Part shown: positions 25,946-34,769 of the stretch, in pieces
Numbering within the stretch: the stretch's first letter is position 1
Layout of the letters: every line of letters begins with the position of its first letter
Assembly (NCBI GenBank): GCA_045628865.1
Contig: JAZQQB010000071.1
Span: 62,001-126,000, forward strand
Length of the DNA stretch: 64,000 nucleotides
Direction of reading: 5' to 3'
Source: JAZQQB01 sp045628865
GTDB taxonomy: Bacteria; Bacillota; Clostridia; Lachnospirales; Lachnospiraceae
The notes under the pieces: generated by a model
Database searches by the model: none
Told to the model about the DNA's origin: nothing
What the model saw: the letters and a program-made list of their open reading frames with translations, nothing else
Position numbers and translations under genes: made by a program

Positions 25946-26034
25946 TTGATTCTCATAACAAAAAGGATTATAATCGCTAACAGTGTTAATAGTTAATAGT
26001 GTTAATTAAATTATAATACTTTGTTAACTATATA
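25946..26034 (+). promoter_or_regulatory. Promoter and probable MarR operator
   Basis: TTGATT (25946-25951), 17 bases, TATAAT (25969-25974) form a strong sigma-A promoter. Right after it, AGTGTTAAT occurs twice with TAGTTAAT between, and GTTAACTAT lies nearby, giving AGTTAA/TTAACT symmetry suited to a MarR-type dimer. Autoregulation of the following regulator and exporter is likely. Confidence 0.65.
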
Positions 26035-26068
26035 GAAGATTATAGTGCAGGAAGAAAGGAGTAAGCAT

Positions 26069-26494
26069 TTGTATTACGAGGAGAAAGCAAAAGAATTTCT
26101 GGATTTGATGCCGAAGCTTCATGGACCAATGAAATCTGATCAAGTGAACATGTTCTCACATGGTGAGAGATGCTTGCTTGTGACTTTGTATGATAACGGT
26201 GGACGAATGCTTCCAAGTGAATTGGCAAAAATATTAAATGTAAGTACGCCGCGAGTTACCAGCATCTTGAAGTTAACAGAGGAAAAAGGACTTGTGATGA
26301 GAGAAGAGGTATCTGGGGATCGACGAAAGGTTCATGTAGTGTTGACCAAAGCCGGAGAAGATCAAGTTATTGAGAATCGTAAGAGAGTGATGGAACATAT
26401 GACTTCTTATCTTCATATGTTAGGAGAGGAAGATACGGAGAATCTTTTAAGGATCATGAAAAAAACGGATGCCTATTTTCAGCAAAAGCAATAA
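26069..26494 (+). CDS. MarR-family transcriptional regulator
   Basis: TTG 26069 with AAGGAG seven bases upstream is the best start; a GTG at 26045 in frame has no clear ribosome site. The product has about 141 residues. The winged helix is plain: RMLPSELAKILNVSTPRVTS is the recognition region, followed by the wing with LVMREEVSGDRRKVHVVLT. A long C-terminal helix serves dimerisation. It lies directly upstream of a two-gene ABC exporter, the usual arrangement for drug- or peptide-responsive repression. The upstream repeats after the -10 box are the expected operator. Confidence 0.87.
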   Translation: MYYEEKAKEFLDLMPKLHGPMKSDQVNMFSHGERCLLVTLYDNGGRMLPSELAKILNVSTPRVTSILKLTEEKGLVMREEVSGDRRKVHVVLTKAGEDQVIENRKRVMEHMTSYLHMLGEEDTENLLRIMKKTDAYFQQKQ

Positions 26495-26576
26495 ATGTTT
26501 GGCGAGACCATAATAGAAACCAGGAACATATTTGATTATAAAAAATGAGGAGATTGTGAAAGGAGAACAAGCCAAG

Positions 26577-29012
26577 ATGAAACACATTTTTGGGAACTTG
26601 AAAAAATATTGGCATTTTGTCATCGCAATTATGGCATTGCTAGTATTTCAGGCATATTGTGATTTATCATTGCCTGATTATACATCAAGTATTATTGATG
26701 TAGGTATTGCAAATAGTGGTGTGGAACATCCAGTGCCACGCTACATTACAAAAAGTGGATTTACTGAGATTGCAGTATTCTTAACAGAGGAGGAGAAGCA
26801 GGATTGGATTGATGCTTATGAGTATGATGAAGCTCATGAAAGATATGAACTGAAGAATACTGACGCAAATACATGGGAGGAGTTGGATGCAGAATTTGGA
26901 GAGGTTATTGCGATTGTATTTATGATGACTTCTCAGCAGGATGCAGCCCTGGAGGATGTGGATCTTTCCAATATGGATTCAGTTGTGTCAATGCCAGGAA
27001 CTGCAACTGAAGCAGGAACAGCGAGTGCGCCAGAGAATATGGAAGCTCCAGAAGGAATGGAAATGCCAGAAGGCGCGCAGATGCCAGAAGGAATGGAAAT
27101 GCCAGAAGGCATGACAGCTGATCTGTCCAAGATGACTCCAGAACAGCTGGCCCAGATGCAGAAGATGCAGGAAGCTTTAGCTGAGATGGGAGTAGATATT
27201 ACTAGTCCTACATTGATGTTAGATATCAGAGGAGTATTTGCAGAGAAATTAAGTTCCCTTGGAGATACACTGATTCGTTCTATGGGAAAAGGATTTGCAA
27301 AAGCACAGTATGAAGCATGTGGAATCGACTTAAGTAAAATGCAGTCATCTTACATGTGGAGAATTGGTGGAAGAATGCTGTTGATGGCTTTTGCTATGGC
27401 TGTTTCAGCAATCTTGACTGGATTCATGGCATCTAGAATTGGTGCAGGTGTTGGTAGAGATTTACGAGGAAAAGTGTTTAGAAAAGTTATAAACTTTTCT
27501 AATGCTGAAATGGATAAATTCTCAACAGCATCCCTGATTACAAGAAGTACCAACGATGTGCAGCAGATTCAGTTTGTAACAGTTATCTTATTAAGAGTTG
27601 TTTTGTATGCACCAATTCTTGCTGTTGGTGGTGTAATTAATGTTCGTAAGTACAACTCAGGCATGGGTTGGATCATTGTGCTTGCTATTTCTGTTGTTTT
27701 GGTAGTAATTGGTACTTTGATGGTTGTAGCTATGCCAAAATTTAAGATCATGCAGAACTTAGTGGATAATGTAAACCTGGTATCTCGAGAGATATTGACA
27801 GGTCTTCCAGTTATCAGAGCTTTCAGCCGTGAAAAACGAGAAGAAGAGCGTTTCGAAGAAGCCAACAGTGAGTTGACCAGAGTAATGCTTTTTGTAAATA
27901 GAGCAATGTCATTTATGATGCCTGTTTTGATGATCATTATGAATGGTATTTCTGTTCTGATCGTATGGGTGGCAGCTCATAAGATTGATGAAGGTGTACT
28001 GGAAGTTGGTTCTATGACAGCGTTTATCACATATGCGATCATGATCATCATGGGCTTTTTGATGTTAACAATGATCTCTATCATGCTTCCAAGAGCGGCA
28101 GTCGCTGCAAACAGAATTCAGGAAGTATTAGATACAAAGATTACTTTGGAAGATAAGGAAAATGCTGAAGAAGCAGCACCAACAGATCCAACAGTTTCTT
28201 TTGAACATGTAAACTTCATGTATCCAGACAGTGAAGAGAATGCATTAGAGGATATTGATTTTGTAGCTGAGCCAGGAAAAACAACAGCCATTATCGGTAG
28301 TACCGGTTGTGGTAAATCAACTTTAGTGAAGCTGATTCCAAGATTTTTCGATGTGACAGATGGTCAGATCAAGGTGGGCGGAAAGGATATCCGTGATTAT
28401 AGTTTGGAAACCTTGAGAAATCAGATTGGTTATGTACCACAAAAAGGTATTTTATTCTCAGGTGATATCAATTCCAACATTTCTTATGGAGCACCTGGAA
28501 TCACAGAGAATGGTATCAGGGAAGCTGCTGAAATTGCACAGGCCATGGAATTTATCAATGATAAGCCTGAGAAATTTGAGAGCCCTATTTCACAGGGCGG
28601 TACCAATGTATCTGGTGGACAGAAACAAAGATTGTCTATTGCCAGAGCTATTGCAAGAGATCCAAAGATTTATATTTTTGATGATAGTTTTTCAGCCCTT
28701 GACTTTAAGACAGATACAACACTTCGTAAGGCACTGAGCAGTAAGACAAAGGATGCTACAGTGATTATTGTGGCACAGCGTGTAAGTACTATTTTGAATG
28801 CGGATCAGATTATTGTTTTGGAAGAAGGCAAGATGATCGGCAAGGGTACTCATAAGGAATTGGTTGAAAATTGTGAGACCTATAAACAGATCGCACAGTC
28901 CCAGTTGTCTGAAAAAGAATTTTTAAAGAGCATCGGCCAGACAGTTGAAGCTGAAGAAGTATCCGTAGAAACTGAAAAAGCAAATACATCAGAAGGAAAG
29001 GAGGAAGCATAA
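26577..29012 (+). CDS. ABC exporter subunit with degenerate catalytic site and large Met-rich loop
   Basis: I take ATG 26577, after AGGAG, as the start (811 residues). A membrane domain of ABC-exporter type 1 is followed by an ATP-binding domain with Walker A GSTGCGKST, signature VSGGQKQRLS and Walker B IYIFDDSFSALD. The expected catalytic glutamate after the Walker B aspartate is Asp, as in one half of heterodimeric exporters such as BmrCD. Between the first two membrane helices (about residues 45-260) there is an unusually large extracytoplasmic insertion with EGMEMPEG-like repeats (152-180), rich in Met, Pro and Glu. It is followed with no gap by its partner at 29013. The substrate is unknown. 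Confidence 0.88.
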   Translation: MKHIFGNLKKYWHFVIAIMALLVFQAYCDLSLPDYTSSIIDVGIANSGVEHPVPRYITKSGFTEIAVFLTEEEKQDWIDAYEYDEAHERYELKNTDANTWEELDAEFGEVIAIVFMMTSQQDAALEDVDLSNMDSVVSMPGTATEAGTASAPENMEAPEGMEMPEGAQMPEGMEMPEGMTADLSKMTPEQLAQMQKMQEALAEMGVDITSPTLMLDIRGVFAEKLSSLGDTLIRSMGKGFAKAQYEACGIDLSKMQSSYMWRIGGRMLLMAFAMAVSAILTGFMASRIGAGVGRDLRGKVFRKVINFSNAEMDKFSTASLITRSTNDVQQIQFVTVILLRVVLYAPILAVGGVINVRKYNSGMGWIIVLAISVVLVVIGTLMVVAMPKFKIMQNLVDNVNLVSREILTGLPVIRAFSREKREEERFEEANSELTRVMLFVNRAMSFMMPVLMIIMNGISVLIVWVAAHKIDEGVLEVGSMTAFITYAIMIIMGFLMLTMISIMLPRAAVAANRIQEVLDTKITLEDKENAEEAAPTDPTVSFEHVNFMYPDSEENALEDIDFVAEPGKTTAIIGSTGCGKSTLVKLIPRFFDVTDGQIKVGGKDIRDYSLETLRNQIGYVPQKGILFSGDINSNISYGAPGITENGIREAAEIAQAMEFINDKPEKFESPISQGGTNVSGGQKQRLSIARAIARDPKIYIFDDSFSALDFKTDTTLRKALSSKTKDATVIIVAQRVSTILNADQIIVLEEGKMIGKGTHKELVENCETYKQIAQSQLSEKEFLKSIGQTVEAEEVSVETEKANTSEGKEEA

Positions 29013-30812
29013 ATGGCACCACATGGAATGAGAGGCAAAAAGCCTGAAAAACCAAAGGATTTTAAAGGTACATTAAAAAAGGTCATCCAGTACATTGGCA
29101 GCTACAAGATTGCCGTTGTTGCAGTTATGATCTGCGCAGCATTAAGTGCATTATTTAGCATTGTTGGTCCTAAGATTTTAGGTAAAGCGACCACAGAGCT
29201 TTCCTCTGGACTTATGAAAAAAATTGCTGGAACAGGCGGCATGAATTTTGGTTATATTGGTAAGATTTTGATAACTGTACTTGTGCTGTATGGTGTGAGC
29301 TGTATTTTTTCTTTTATCCAGGGCTTTACCATGTCAACTATCACACAGAAGATTTGCTACAAGCTTCGTAAGGAGATTATTGAAAAAATCAACCGTATGC
29401 CAATGAAGTATTTTGAAAGCAAGACAAACGGTGAGGTATTATCAAGAATCACCAACGATGTAGATACTTTTGGTAACGGTTTTAACCAGAGTGTAACACA
29501 GCTGATTACATCTGTTACAACTATGATCGGTGTGCTTGTAATGATGCTTACCATCAGTCCTTTGATGACAGTGATCACACTTTTGATCGTGCCATTGAGT
29601 CTTTTCTTTATTGGATTTGTTATGAAGAGATCTCAGAAATACTTTGCTCAGCAGCAAAAAGTACTTGGTGACATCAATGGTCAGGTTGAAGAAAACTATG
29701 GTGGACATTTGGTTGTAAAGGCATTCGGAAAAGAAAAAGACGTTTTGAAAAAATTTGATGAGACCAATGATGAACTGTATACTTCCGCTTGGAGATCTCA
29801 GTTTTTATCAGGTCTTATGATGCCAGTTATGGTGTTTGTAGGTAACTTAGGTTATGTTGCAGTTGCTATTTCAGGTGCTTTCCTTGCTGTAAAGGGAACC
29901 ATCACGATTGGAGATATTCAGGCATTTATTACCTATGTAAAGAACTTCACACAGCCAATGCAGCAAATCGCACAGGTTTCCAACATGATGCAGTCTATGA
30001 TGGCAGCAGCTGAACGAGTTTTTGAATTCCTTGGTGAGGAAGAGGAAGACCAGACAACTGAAAATGCAGTTTCTATTGATCATGTAGAAGGTGTGGTTGA
30101 TTTTGAAAATGTTAAGTTTGGTTACAACGAAGACCAGATCATTATCAAGAATTTCAATGCACATGTAAAACAAGGTCAGCAGATAGCTATTGTTGGACCA
30201 ACCGGTGCAGGAAAAACAACCATGGTAAAACTCTTAATGCGATTCTACGATGTAAACTCTGGAGAGATTCGTTTGGATGGTCATAACTTAAAGGATTACA
30301 ACCGTAACGAGCTTCGTAATGCATTTGGTATGGTATTACAGGATACCTGGTTATTTAAGGGTTCTATTATGGAAAATATTCGTTATGGACGATTGGATGC
30401 CACAGATGAGGAGGTTATCGCAGCTGCTAAATCAGCACATGCACATCATTTCATCAAGACATTACCAGGTGGTTATGATTTTGAATTGAACGAAGAAGCA
30501 TCTAATGTATCTCAGGGTCAGAGACAGCTGATTACTATTGCAAGAGCAATCTTAGCAGATAATCCGGTTCTGATCTTAGATGAAGCAACTTCATCCGTTG
30601 ATACTCGTACAGAGCATCGTATCCAGAAGGCTATGGATAACCTGATGGAAGGAAGAACCAGCTTTGTTATTGCCCACAGATTAAGCACAATCCGAAACGC
30701 AGACTTAATCTTAGTCATGAAAGACGGCGACATCATCGAACAAGGTAATCATGACGAACTCATGAGCCAGCAAGGCTTCTACGCAGATTTGTATAATGCG
30801 CAATTTGCATAA
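29013..30812 (+). CDS. ABC exporter subunit with consensus catalytic site
   Basis: The 599-residue partner starts one base after the previous stop, so the pair is translationally coupled. Six membrane helices come first, then an ATP-binding domain with Walker A GPTGAGKTT, signature VSQGQRQLIT and Walker B VLILDEATSSVD, which includes the catalytic Glu. HRLSTIRNADLILVMKDGDI carries the switch histidine. The large loop of the first subunit is not present here. One degenerate and one normal site is the hallmark of heterodimeric multidrug or lipid/peptide exporters. A terminator follows at 30840. Confidence 0.92.
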   Translation: MAPHGMRGKKPEKPKDFKGTLKKVIQYIGSYKIAVVAVMICAALSALFSIVGPKILGKATTELSSGLMKKIAGTGGMNFGYIGKILITVLVLYGVSCIFSFIQGFTMSTITQKICYKLRKEIIEKINRMPMKYFESKTNGEVLSRITNDVDTFGNGFNQSVTQLITSVTTMIGVLVMMLTISPLMTVITLLIVPLSLFFIGFVMKRSQKYFAQQQKVLGDINGQVEENYGGHLVVKAFGKEKDVLKKFDETNDELYTSAWRSQFLSGLMMPVMVFVGNLGYVAVAISGAFLAVKGTITIGDIQAFITYVKNFTQPMQQIAQVSNMMQSMMAAAERVFEFLGEEEEDQTTENAVSIDHVEGVVDFENVKFGYNEDQIIIKNFNAHVKQGQQIAIVGPTGAGKTTMVKLLMRFYDVNSGEIRLDGHNLKDYNRNELRNAFGMVLQDTWLFKGSIMENIRYGRLDATDEEVIAAAKSAHAHHFIKTLPGGYDFELNEEASNVSQGQRQLITIARAILADNPVLILDEATSSVDTRTEHRIQKAMDNLMEGRTSFVIAHRLSTIRNADLILVMKDGDIIEQGNHDELMSQQGFYADLYNAQFA

Positions 30813-31090
30813 CGTTCTGAGCCATGCACTTAAATGGAAGAACCCTTGTAACAAGTTTACTTGTTAGCAAGGGTTCTTTTATTTAAGTATGTGGCGAATA
30901 CGCCACATAAATATTTTGCAAGTATACTTGCAAAATATGCATGGCTCAGAACGAGTCAGGGAGTAGAGGGAAGCCAGAATCTTGTAACAAGTTTACTTGT
31001 TAGCAAGGGTTCTTTTATTTAAGTATGTGGCGAATACGCCACATAAATATTTTGCAAGTATACTTGCAAAATATGCATGGCTCAGAACGA
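30813..31090. repeat. Perfect 110-base direct repeats built from palindromes
   Basis: Bases 30845-30954 and 30981-31090 are identical over 110 bases. Each copy holds AACAAG/CTTGTT, TATGTGGCG/CGCCACATA and a perfect 28-base palindrome with half-site ATATTTTGCAAGTA, and ends with TGCATGGCTCAGAACG. The reverse complement of that end, CGTTCTGAGCCATGCA, sits at 30813, making an outer inverted repeat. The block may be a small mobile or recombination-prone element. It also supplies the ABC operon terminator. Confidence 0.85.
30840..30884 (+). terminator. Terminator of ABC exporter operon
   Basis: GAACCCTTG pairs with CAAGGGTTC, with an inner AACAAG/CTTGTT stem, followed by TTTTATTT. In the second repeat copy the outer left arm is lost, so only the first copy is a full terminator. 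Confidence 0.75.
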
Positions 31091-31182
31091 ACGAGGAAGT
31101 GAAGAGAAGCCCCCTCCCTGTTTATTCATATACGATTTTTCGTGCAAATGCACAGAAATTAACATAACTGCTGGATTTTTTC

Positions 31183-31211
31183 TTGCACATTTGACATTAT
31201 AATGGTATGAT
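31183..31211 (+). promoter_or_regulatory. Sigma-A promoter for SGNH-like gene
   Basis: TTGCAC (31183), a 17-base spacer and TATGAT (31206-31211). Confidence 0.55.
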
Positions 31212-31264
31212 AGCAATCAGGGTAAAAAGAAGTAACATAGTAGTAATTTATAATGAGGTTTAAT

Positions 31265-32956
31265 ATGAAAAACAAGAAAAACTTAAAATGGATAGCTATT
31301 GCTGCTGCGGCCTTATTTGTAATTGGTGTTATCATTCCAAATACAAAGGAGTCTGTAAGTAACGCAAGAGAGAAGGCATATCAGGCAGAGCAGACTAATA
31401 AGATGGAATCTTCTGCTGCTGAAGCAAGAAGAATACAGGAGCAGCAGGCTTCAATTAATGATGAATCAATCCCAATGGGGAACGAAGCTGGTATTTATGA
31501 TCTTTCTTCAGAAGAATCAGAATATCAGGTTTCCACACAGGTTGGTGGAGATGATGGAACGGTTGTATTTGGCGTTTTAGAGAATCCTAATGCTGATCAA
31601 TTAGAATCTGAGATTAGAGATGTTCAGGTTTCCATTTCAGATGCAGTAACTTGTTACTACATATTGGATGGTAGTTTAAGTGAACATTACAATTTAAGAA
31701 TCCGTAGTGCATATGATGATGCACGTGCTGATGGATTTGTAGATTATGATCTTACATATGGCTCAGAAGATTATTATTATTGTGAAGATGCAAGTGCAGC
31801 TGAAATCATGGGTGTTTTAGAGGCAGCATCAGAGCATACAACGATTACTAACTTCTACGTAGAGGTTGATCCTACAGTTTTTGCTGAGACACAGATGTTT
31901 TGGGTAATTGACTATTTAGCAAATCATGCCGATGCTAAAATTACCTTCTGTTTCCCTGTACACAATATGGATTACTGGGCTGAACAGAATAAGAATGGTT
32001 TACTTGATTTTACAATCAATGCTTATTATACATTCGCAAGAAATGCTTTAAGTTTTCCACAGTGTAGCGTAATCTTCCCAGAACAGGTTAGATGGATTAC
32101 CAATAACCAGATTGGTTATGATGATGAAACAACAAATTACAATGATACGATGGCATATAAAGTCGCATATAGTATCTGTCAGGGAAATATGATGGTTAAC
32201 AAGATAGATTGTAGTGACGTCATGATGGATTTCAGAGATACTATTAAAGAAGAAATTGCTTTTAGAGATCTTGAAGTTGCTGGTAAAAACATTGCTATTT
32301 TTGGTGATGGAATCAATATGGCTGGTGAGAATGGATATTCTATTGGATCATACTTAGAGGAGTTATCAGGAGCGAAGGTTTATAACTATTCTGTAGAGGG
32401 CATGACAATTTATAGTGATCTGTATTCTGAGGATTATTATAAATCTCTGTACGCATTGACCAATGCTGTCATTTTGCAAGATTATTCAATGCTTTCAGAA
32501 GATATGACTAATTTTGAAACATACGTAAATACACCGCTGAACATTAAATTTGATGAGATTATCATTCAGTGTGGTATGCAGGATTATGAAACAAACTTCC
32601 CACTTCTTTACGAAGATAATCGTTATGATTACGATATGGCTACCGTAACTGGTAGTTTGAGAAGTACCATTAGAGATTTACGTCGTGCTTATCCATCAGC
32701 AAAAATTTATTTAGCAGTTCCTACTCATACATCTTTATATGAGGAAGGTACAGATACTATTGAAGGTAATGGTAATTTAGAGGATTACATTTTCTGTATG
32801 AAGATGGTTGCTTCTGAATTTAACAGTGAAGTAATTGACTGTTACTATGATGCAGCATGGGATTTAGAGACCTGTGAAGAATACGGATTCGCAGAAGGTG
32901 ATCCAACAGATTATGGTAAATATGAAATGGCTAGATTCTATTTGAGTAATTTCTAG
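31265..32956 (+). CDS. SGNH-fold protein lacking catalytic residues (pseudoenzyme)
   Basis: ATG 31265 is chosen because GAGG lies six bases upstream; an ATG 12 bases earlier overlaps that site. The product has 563 residues with an N-terminal membrane anchor (WIAIAAAALFVIGVIIP) and an Ala/Glu/Gln-rich stalk. Its outer part aligns by eye with the intact protein encoded at 33032-34504. The nucleophile block reads IAIFGDGIN where the relative has IAIFGDSIN, IQCGMQDY replaces LEYGLNDY, and GDPTDYGKYE replaces DGVHPNEAGRYE. So Ser, Asn and His are all changed. The fold is probably kept for binding rather than catalysis. It is convergent with its relative, 75 bases apart. Confidence 0.75.
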   Translation: MKNKKNLKWIAIAAAALFVIGVIIPNTKESVSNAREKAYQAEQTNKMESSAAEARRIQEQQASINDESIPMGNEAGIYDLSSEESEYQVSTQVGGDDGTVVFGVLENPNADQLESEIRDVQVSISDAVTCYYILDGSLSEHYNLRIRSAYDDARADGFVDYDLTYGSEDYYYCEDASAAEIMGVLEAASEHTTITNFYVEVDPTVFAETQMFWVIDYLANHADAKITFCFPVHNMDYWAEQNKNGLLDFTINAYYTFARNALSFPQCSVIFPEQVRWITNNQIGYDDETTNYNDTMAYKVAYSICQGNMMVNKIDCSDVMMDFRDTIKEEIAFRDLEVAGKNIAIFGDGINMAGENGYSIGSYLEELSGAKVYNYSVEGMTIYSDLYSEDYYKSLYALTNAVILQDYSMLSEDMTNFETYVNTPLNIKFDEIIIQCGMQDYETNFPLLYEDNRYDYDMATVTGSLRSTIRDLRRAYPSAKIYLAVPTHTSLYEEGTDTIEGNGNLEDYIFCMKMVASEFNSEVIDCYYDAAWDLETCEEYGFAEGDPTDYGKYEMARFYLSNF

Positions 32957-33022
32957 TATTTTTCGAAGAAAAATGCGCATGGCTTTGAACAGTTACCAAT
33001 ATTTTATAAAGAACAATAAAAA

Positions 33023-33048
33023 ACGTGCGGTCTAGAATGACCGCACGT
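33023..33048. terminator. Bidirectional terminator overlapping a stop codon
   Basis: ACGTGCGGTC (33023-33032) pairs with GACCGCACGT (33039-33048), with A-runs and T-runs on both sides. The reverse-strand gene's last codons and its TAG (33032-33034) lie inside the stem, so coding sequence and terminator are shared. Confidence 0.8.
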
Positions 33049-34504
33049 ATCTTTTTGCTATTTCATAGCGTCCAGCTTCATTAGGATGAACGCCATCCAG
33101 TGAATATAATTCTAATTCTTCTTCGTTCCAATCGGAAACTCTATAACAATCAATAATATTTAAATTGTATTCCCTTGCAACCTCGCGAATTGCATTCACA
33201 TAATCTTCTAAGGTACCATTGTTATTGGTTTGTACTGTACCATTTTCAAAGAAAGTAATGTGTGTTGGAAGTACAATATAGAACTTCGCATTCGGATATC
33301 TTTTCTGTAAGAGTTCAATGCTCTTTCGGTATCCACCCTTTACAGTAGTGTCAGAGTAACGATTGTCAGGATTATCAATATCATAGTTATTGAAGTAATC
33401 ATTCAATCCATATTCTAACAGGATAATATCATAATCCATATCCTGGAAAGAATTCTCATAGGAAGAGAAGTACTTGCAGGAAGTATCCAGTCTTGAAAAG
33501 TCCTTTGTTAGAACTGCTGTAACCTGCTCATACATACAAATATTGTAATTCTCATCTCCAGGATTGCTATAAGCGGTAGCACCACCAATAGAATAATTGT
33601 AAACATTAGCTCCAGTCATGCTTTCAATATAGGTTGGAATTGAAAATTCAGGATCAAAATTACCATTAATACTATCACCAAAGATTGCAATATTCTTGCC
33701 AGTAAGATTAGAATAGTGCTGTGTCATCCGGTAAGTAATAGAAGCAGTAAAATTTGTAAAAACAGAATTTACATTTTCTTTCGTAACCTTGTATCGATAA
33801 TTGATAACTTTCATTGCAATGGAATTCGCCATCTCATAAGAATAGTGTTCCTCTTCTGTAAAAACAGCTTTACTTGCAATCATCCAATAATCCGAATCAG
33901 GGAAAATAATACTTGCCTGCGGATAATTTAGCATTGTAGCAGAAAACTTTTTAAAGCTTGATACTGTCTGCATAAATGTCTTGTCTTTCACTTGTGATTC
34001 CCAATAAAAATTAGAATGGAAAGGAAGACAAAAAACAAATCTAATATCAGGATGTGCATCCATATAGGAAGTAAACACTCCATAATCTGTCTCGCTAAAT
34101 GCAGCGGGATTGATTTCAACATAAACACTTCTTAAATTGCGTGGATCATTGATAGATCCTAGGATTGACTGATAATCATTGATACCTTCGTTCGAATAAA
34201 AAACGGTCTGGTAGGAAACCAAACTCTCGTCATACGCTTCATATCCATTCTCAATACCCGCAATAGTAAGTTCTGGAATCGACGTACAATAATGATACGG
34301 AAGGCTGTTTGAAATGATTATCAAGGATGTTGCTTCTTCACTCAAAACAAATTCGTTCATCACAGAAGATCCAACATAAGACAATTGTTGAATCTGGTCA
34401 GGCGTGCTGGCCTCAGCGTGAACAGCTGTGTTTGAGAGGCATAAAAAAACGCATAAAGAAGCAAGCGCTTTCTTGAACTTAACCATATTTCGTTTGAACC
34501 TCAT
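33032..34504 (-). CDS. Secreted SGNH/GDSL hydrolase with intact triad
   Basis: The protein has 490 residues; a second ATG six codons in (34486) follows GAGG and may be the real start. The signal peptide (ALASLCVFLCLSNTAVHA) ends near residue 30. Residues about 50-250 form an N-terminal domain shared with the gene at 31265 (VYVEINPAAFSETD, RFVFCLPFHSNFYW). The SGNH catalytic domain follows: NIAIFGDSIN with Ser278, NYSIGGATAYS with the oxyanion Gly, LEYGLND with Asn368, and DGVHPNEAGR with Asp470 and His473. It probably removes acyl groups from extracellular glycan. Its terminator overlaps its stop codon. Confidence 0.85.
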   Translation of the reverse strand: MRFKRNMVKFKKALASLCVFLCLSNTAVHAEASTPDQIQQLSYVGSSVMNEFVLSEEATSLIIISNSLPYHYCTSIPELTIAGIENGYEAYDESLVSYQTVFYSNEGINDYQSILGSINDPRNLRSVYVEINPAAFSETDYGVFTSYMDAHPDIRFVFCLPFHSNFYWESQVKDKTFMQTVSSFKKFSATMLNYPQASIIFPDSDYWMIASKAVFTEEEHYSYEMANSIAMKVINYRYKVTKENVNSVFTNFTASITYRMTQHYSNLTGKNIAIFGDSINGNFDPEFSIPTYIESMTGANVYNYSIGGATAYSNPGDENYNICMYEQVTAVLTKDFSRLDTSCKYFSSYENSFQDMDYDIILLEYGLNDYFNNYDIDNPDNRYSDTTVKGGYRKSIELLQKRYPNAKFYIVLPTHITFFENGTVQTNNNGTLEDYVNAIREVAREYNLNIIDCYRVSDWNEEELELYSLDGVHPNEAGRYEIAKRYVRSF

Positions 34505-34682
34505 CTTTTTTTAATACTTTACATAAAATGCATATATTATTTATATTATATCACAAATTTCTGTAAAATAAAGGGAAAATGGTTTACTGTAAATATGTTT
34601 ATGAAAAATACGTAATTTTATGTCATCTGGGATGGTCCTGCATTCTACAAAAGTTACAATTCTGTTAGAATTATTTTTTTTC

Positions 34683-34711
34683 TTGCCAAAATAGTACAAA
34701 TGGCATATATT
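34683..34711 (+). promoter_or_regulatory. Sigma-A promoter for sugar transferase gene
   Basis: TTGCCA (34683), a 17-base spacer and TATATT (34706-34711). A small AATTCT/AGAATT hairpin with eight T lies immediately upstream. Confidence 0.6.
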
Positions 34712-34769
34712 AGTTAGAGTTAGTGGGATAAGGAATTTAGTAACAGGGAAAAGATAAAAGGAGAATGAG

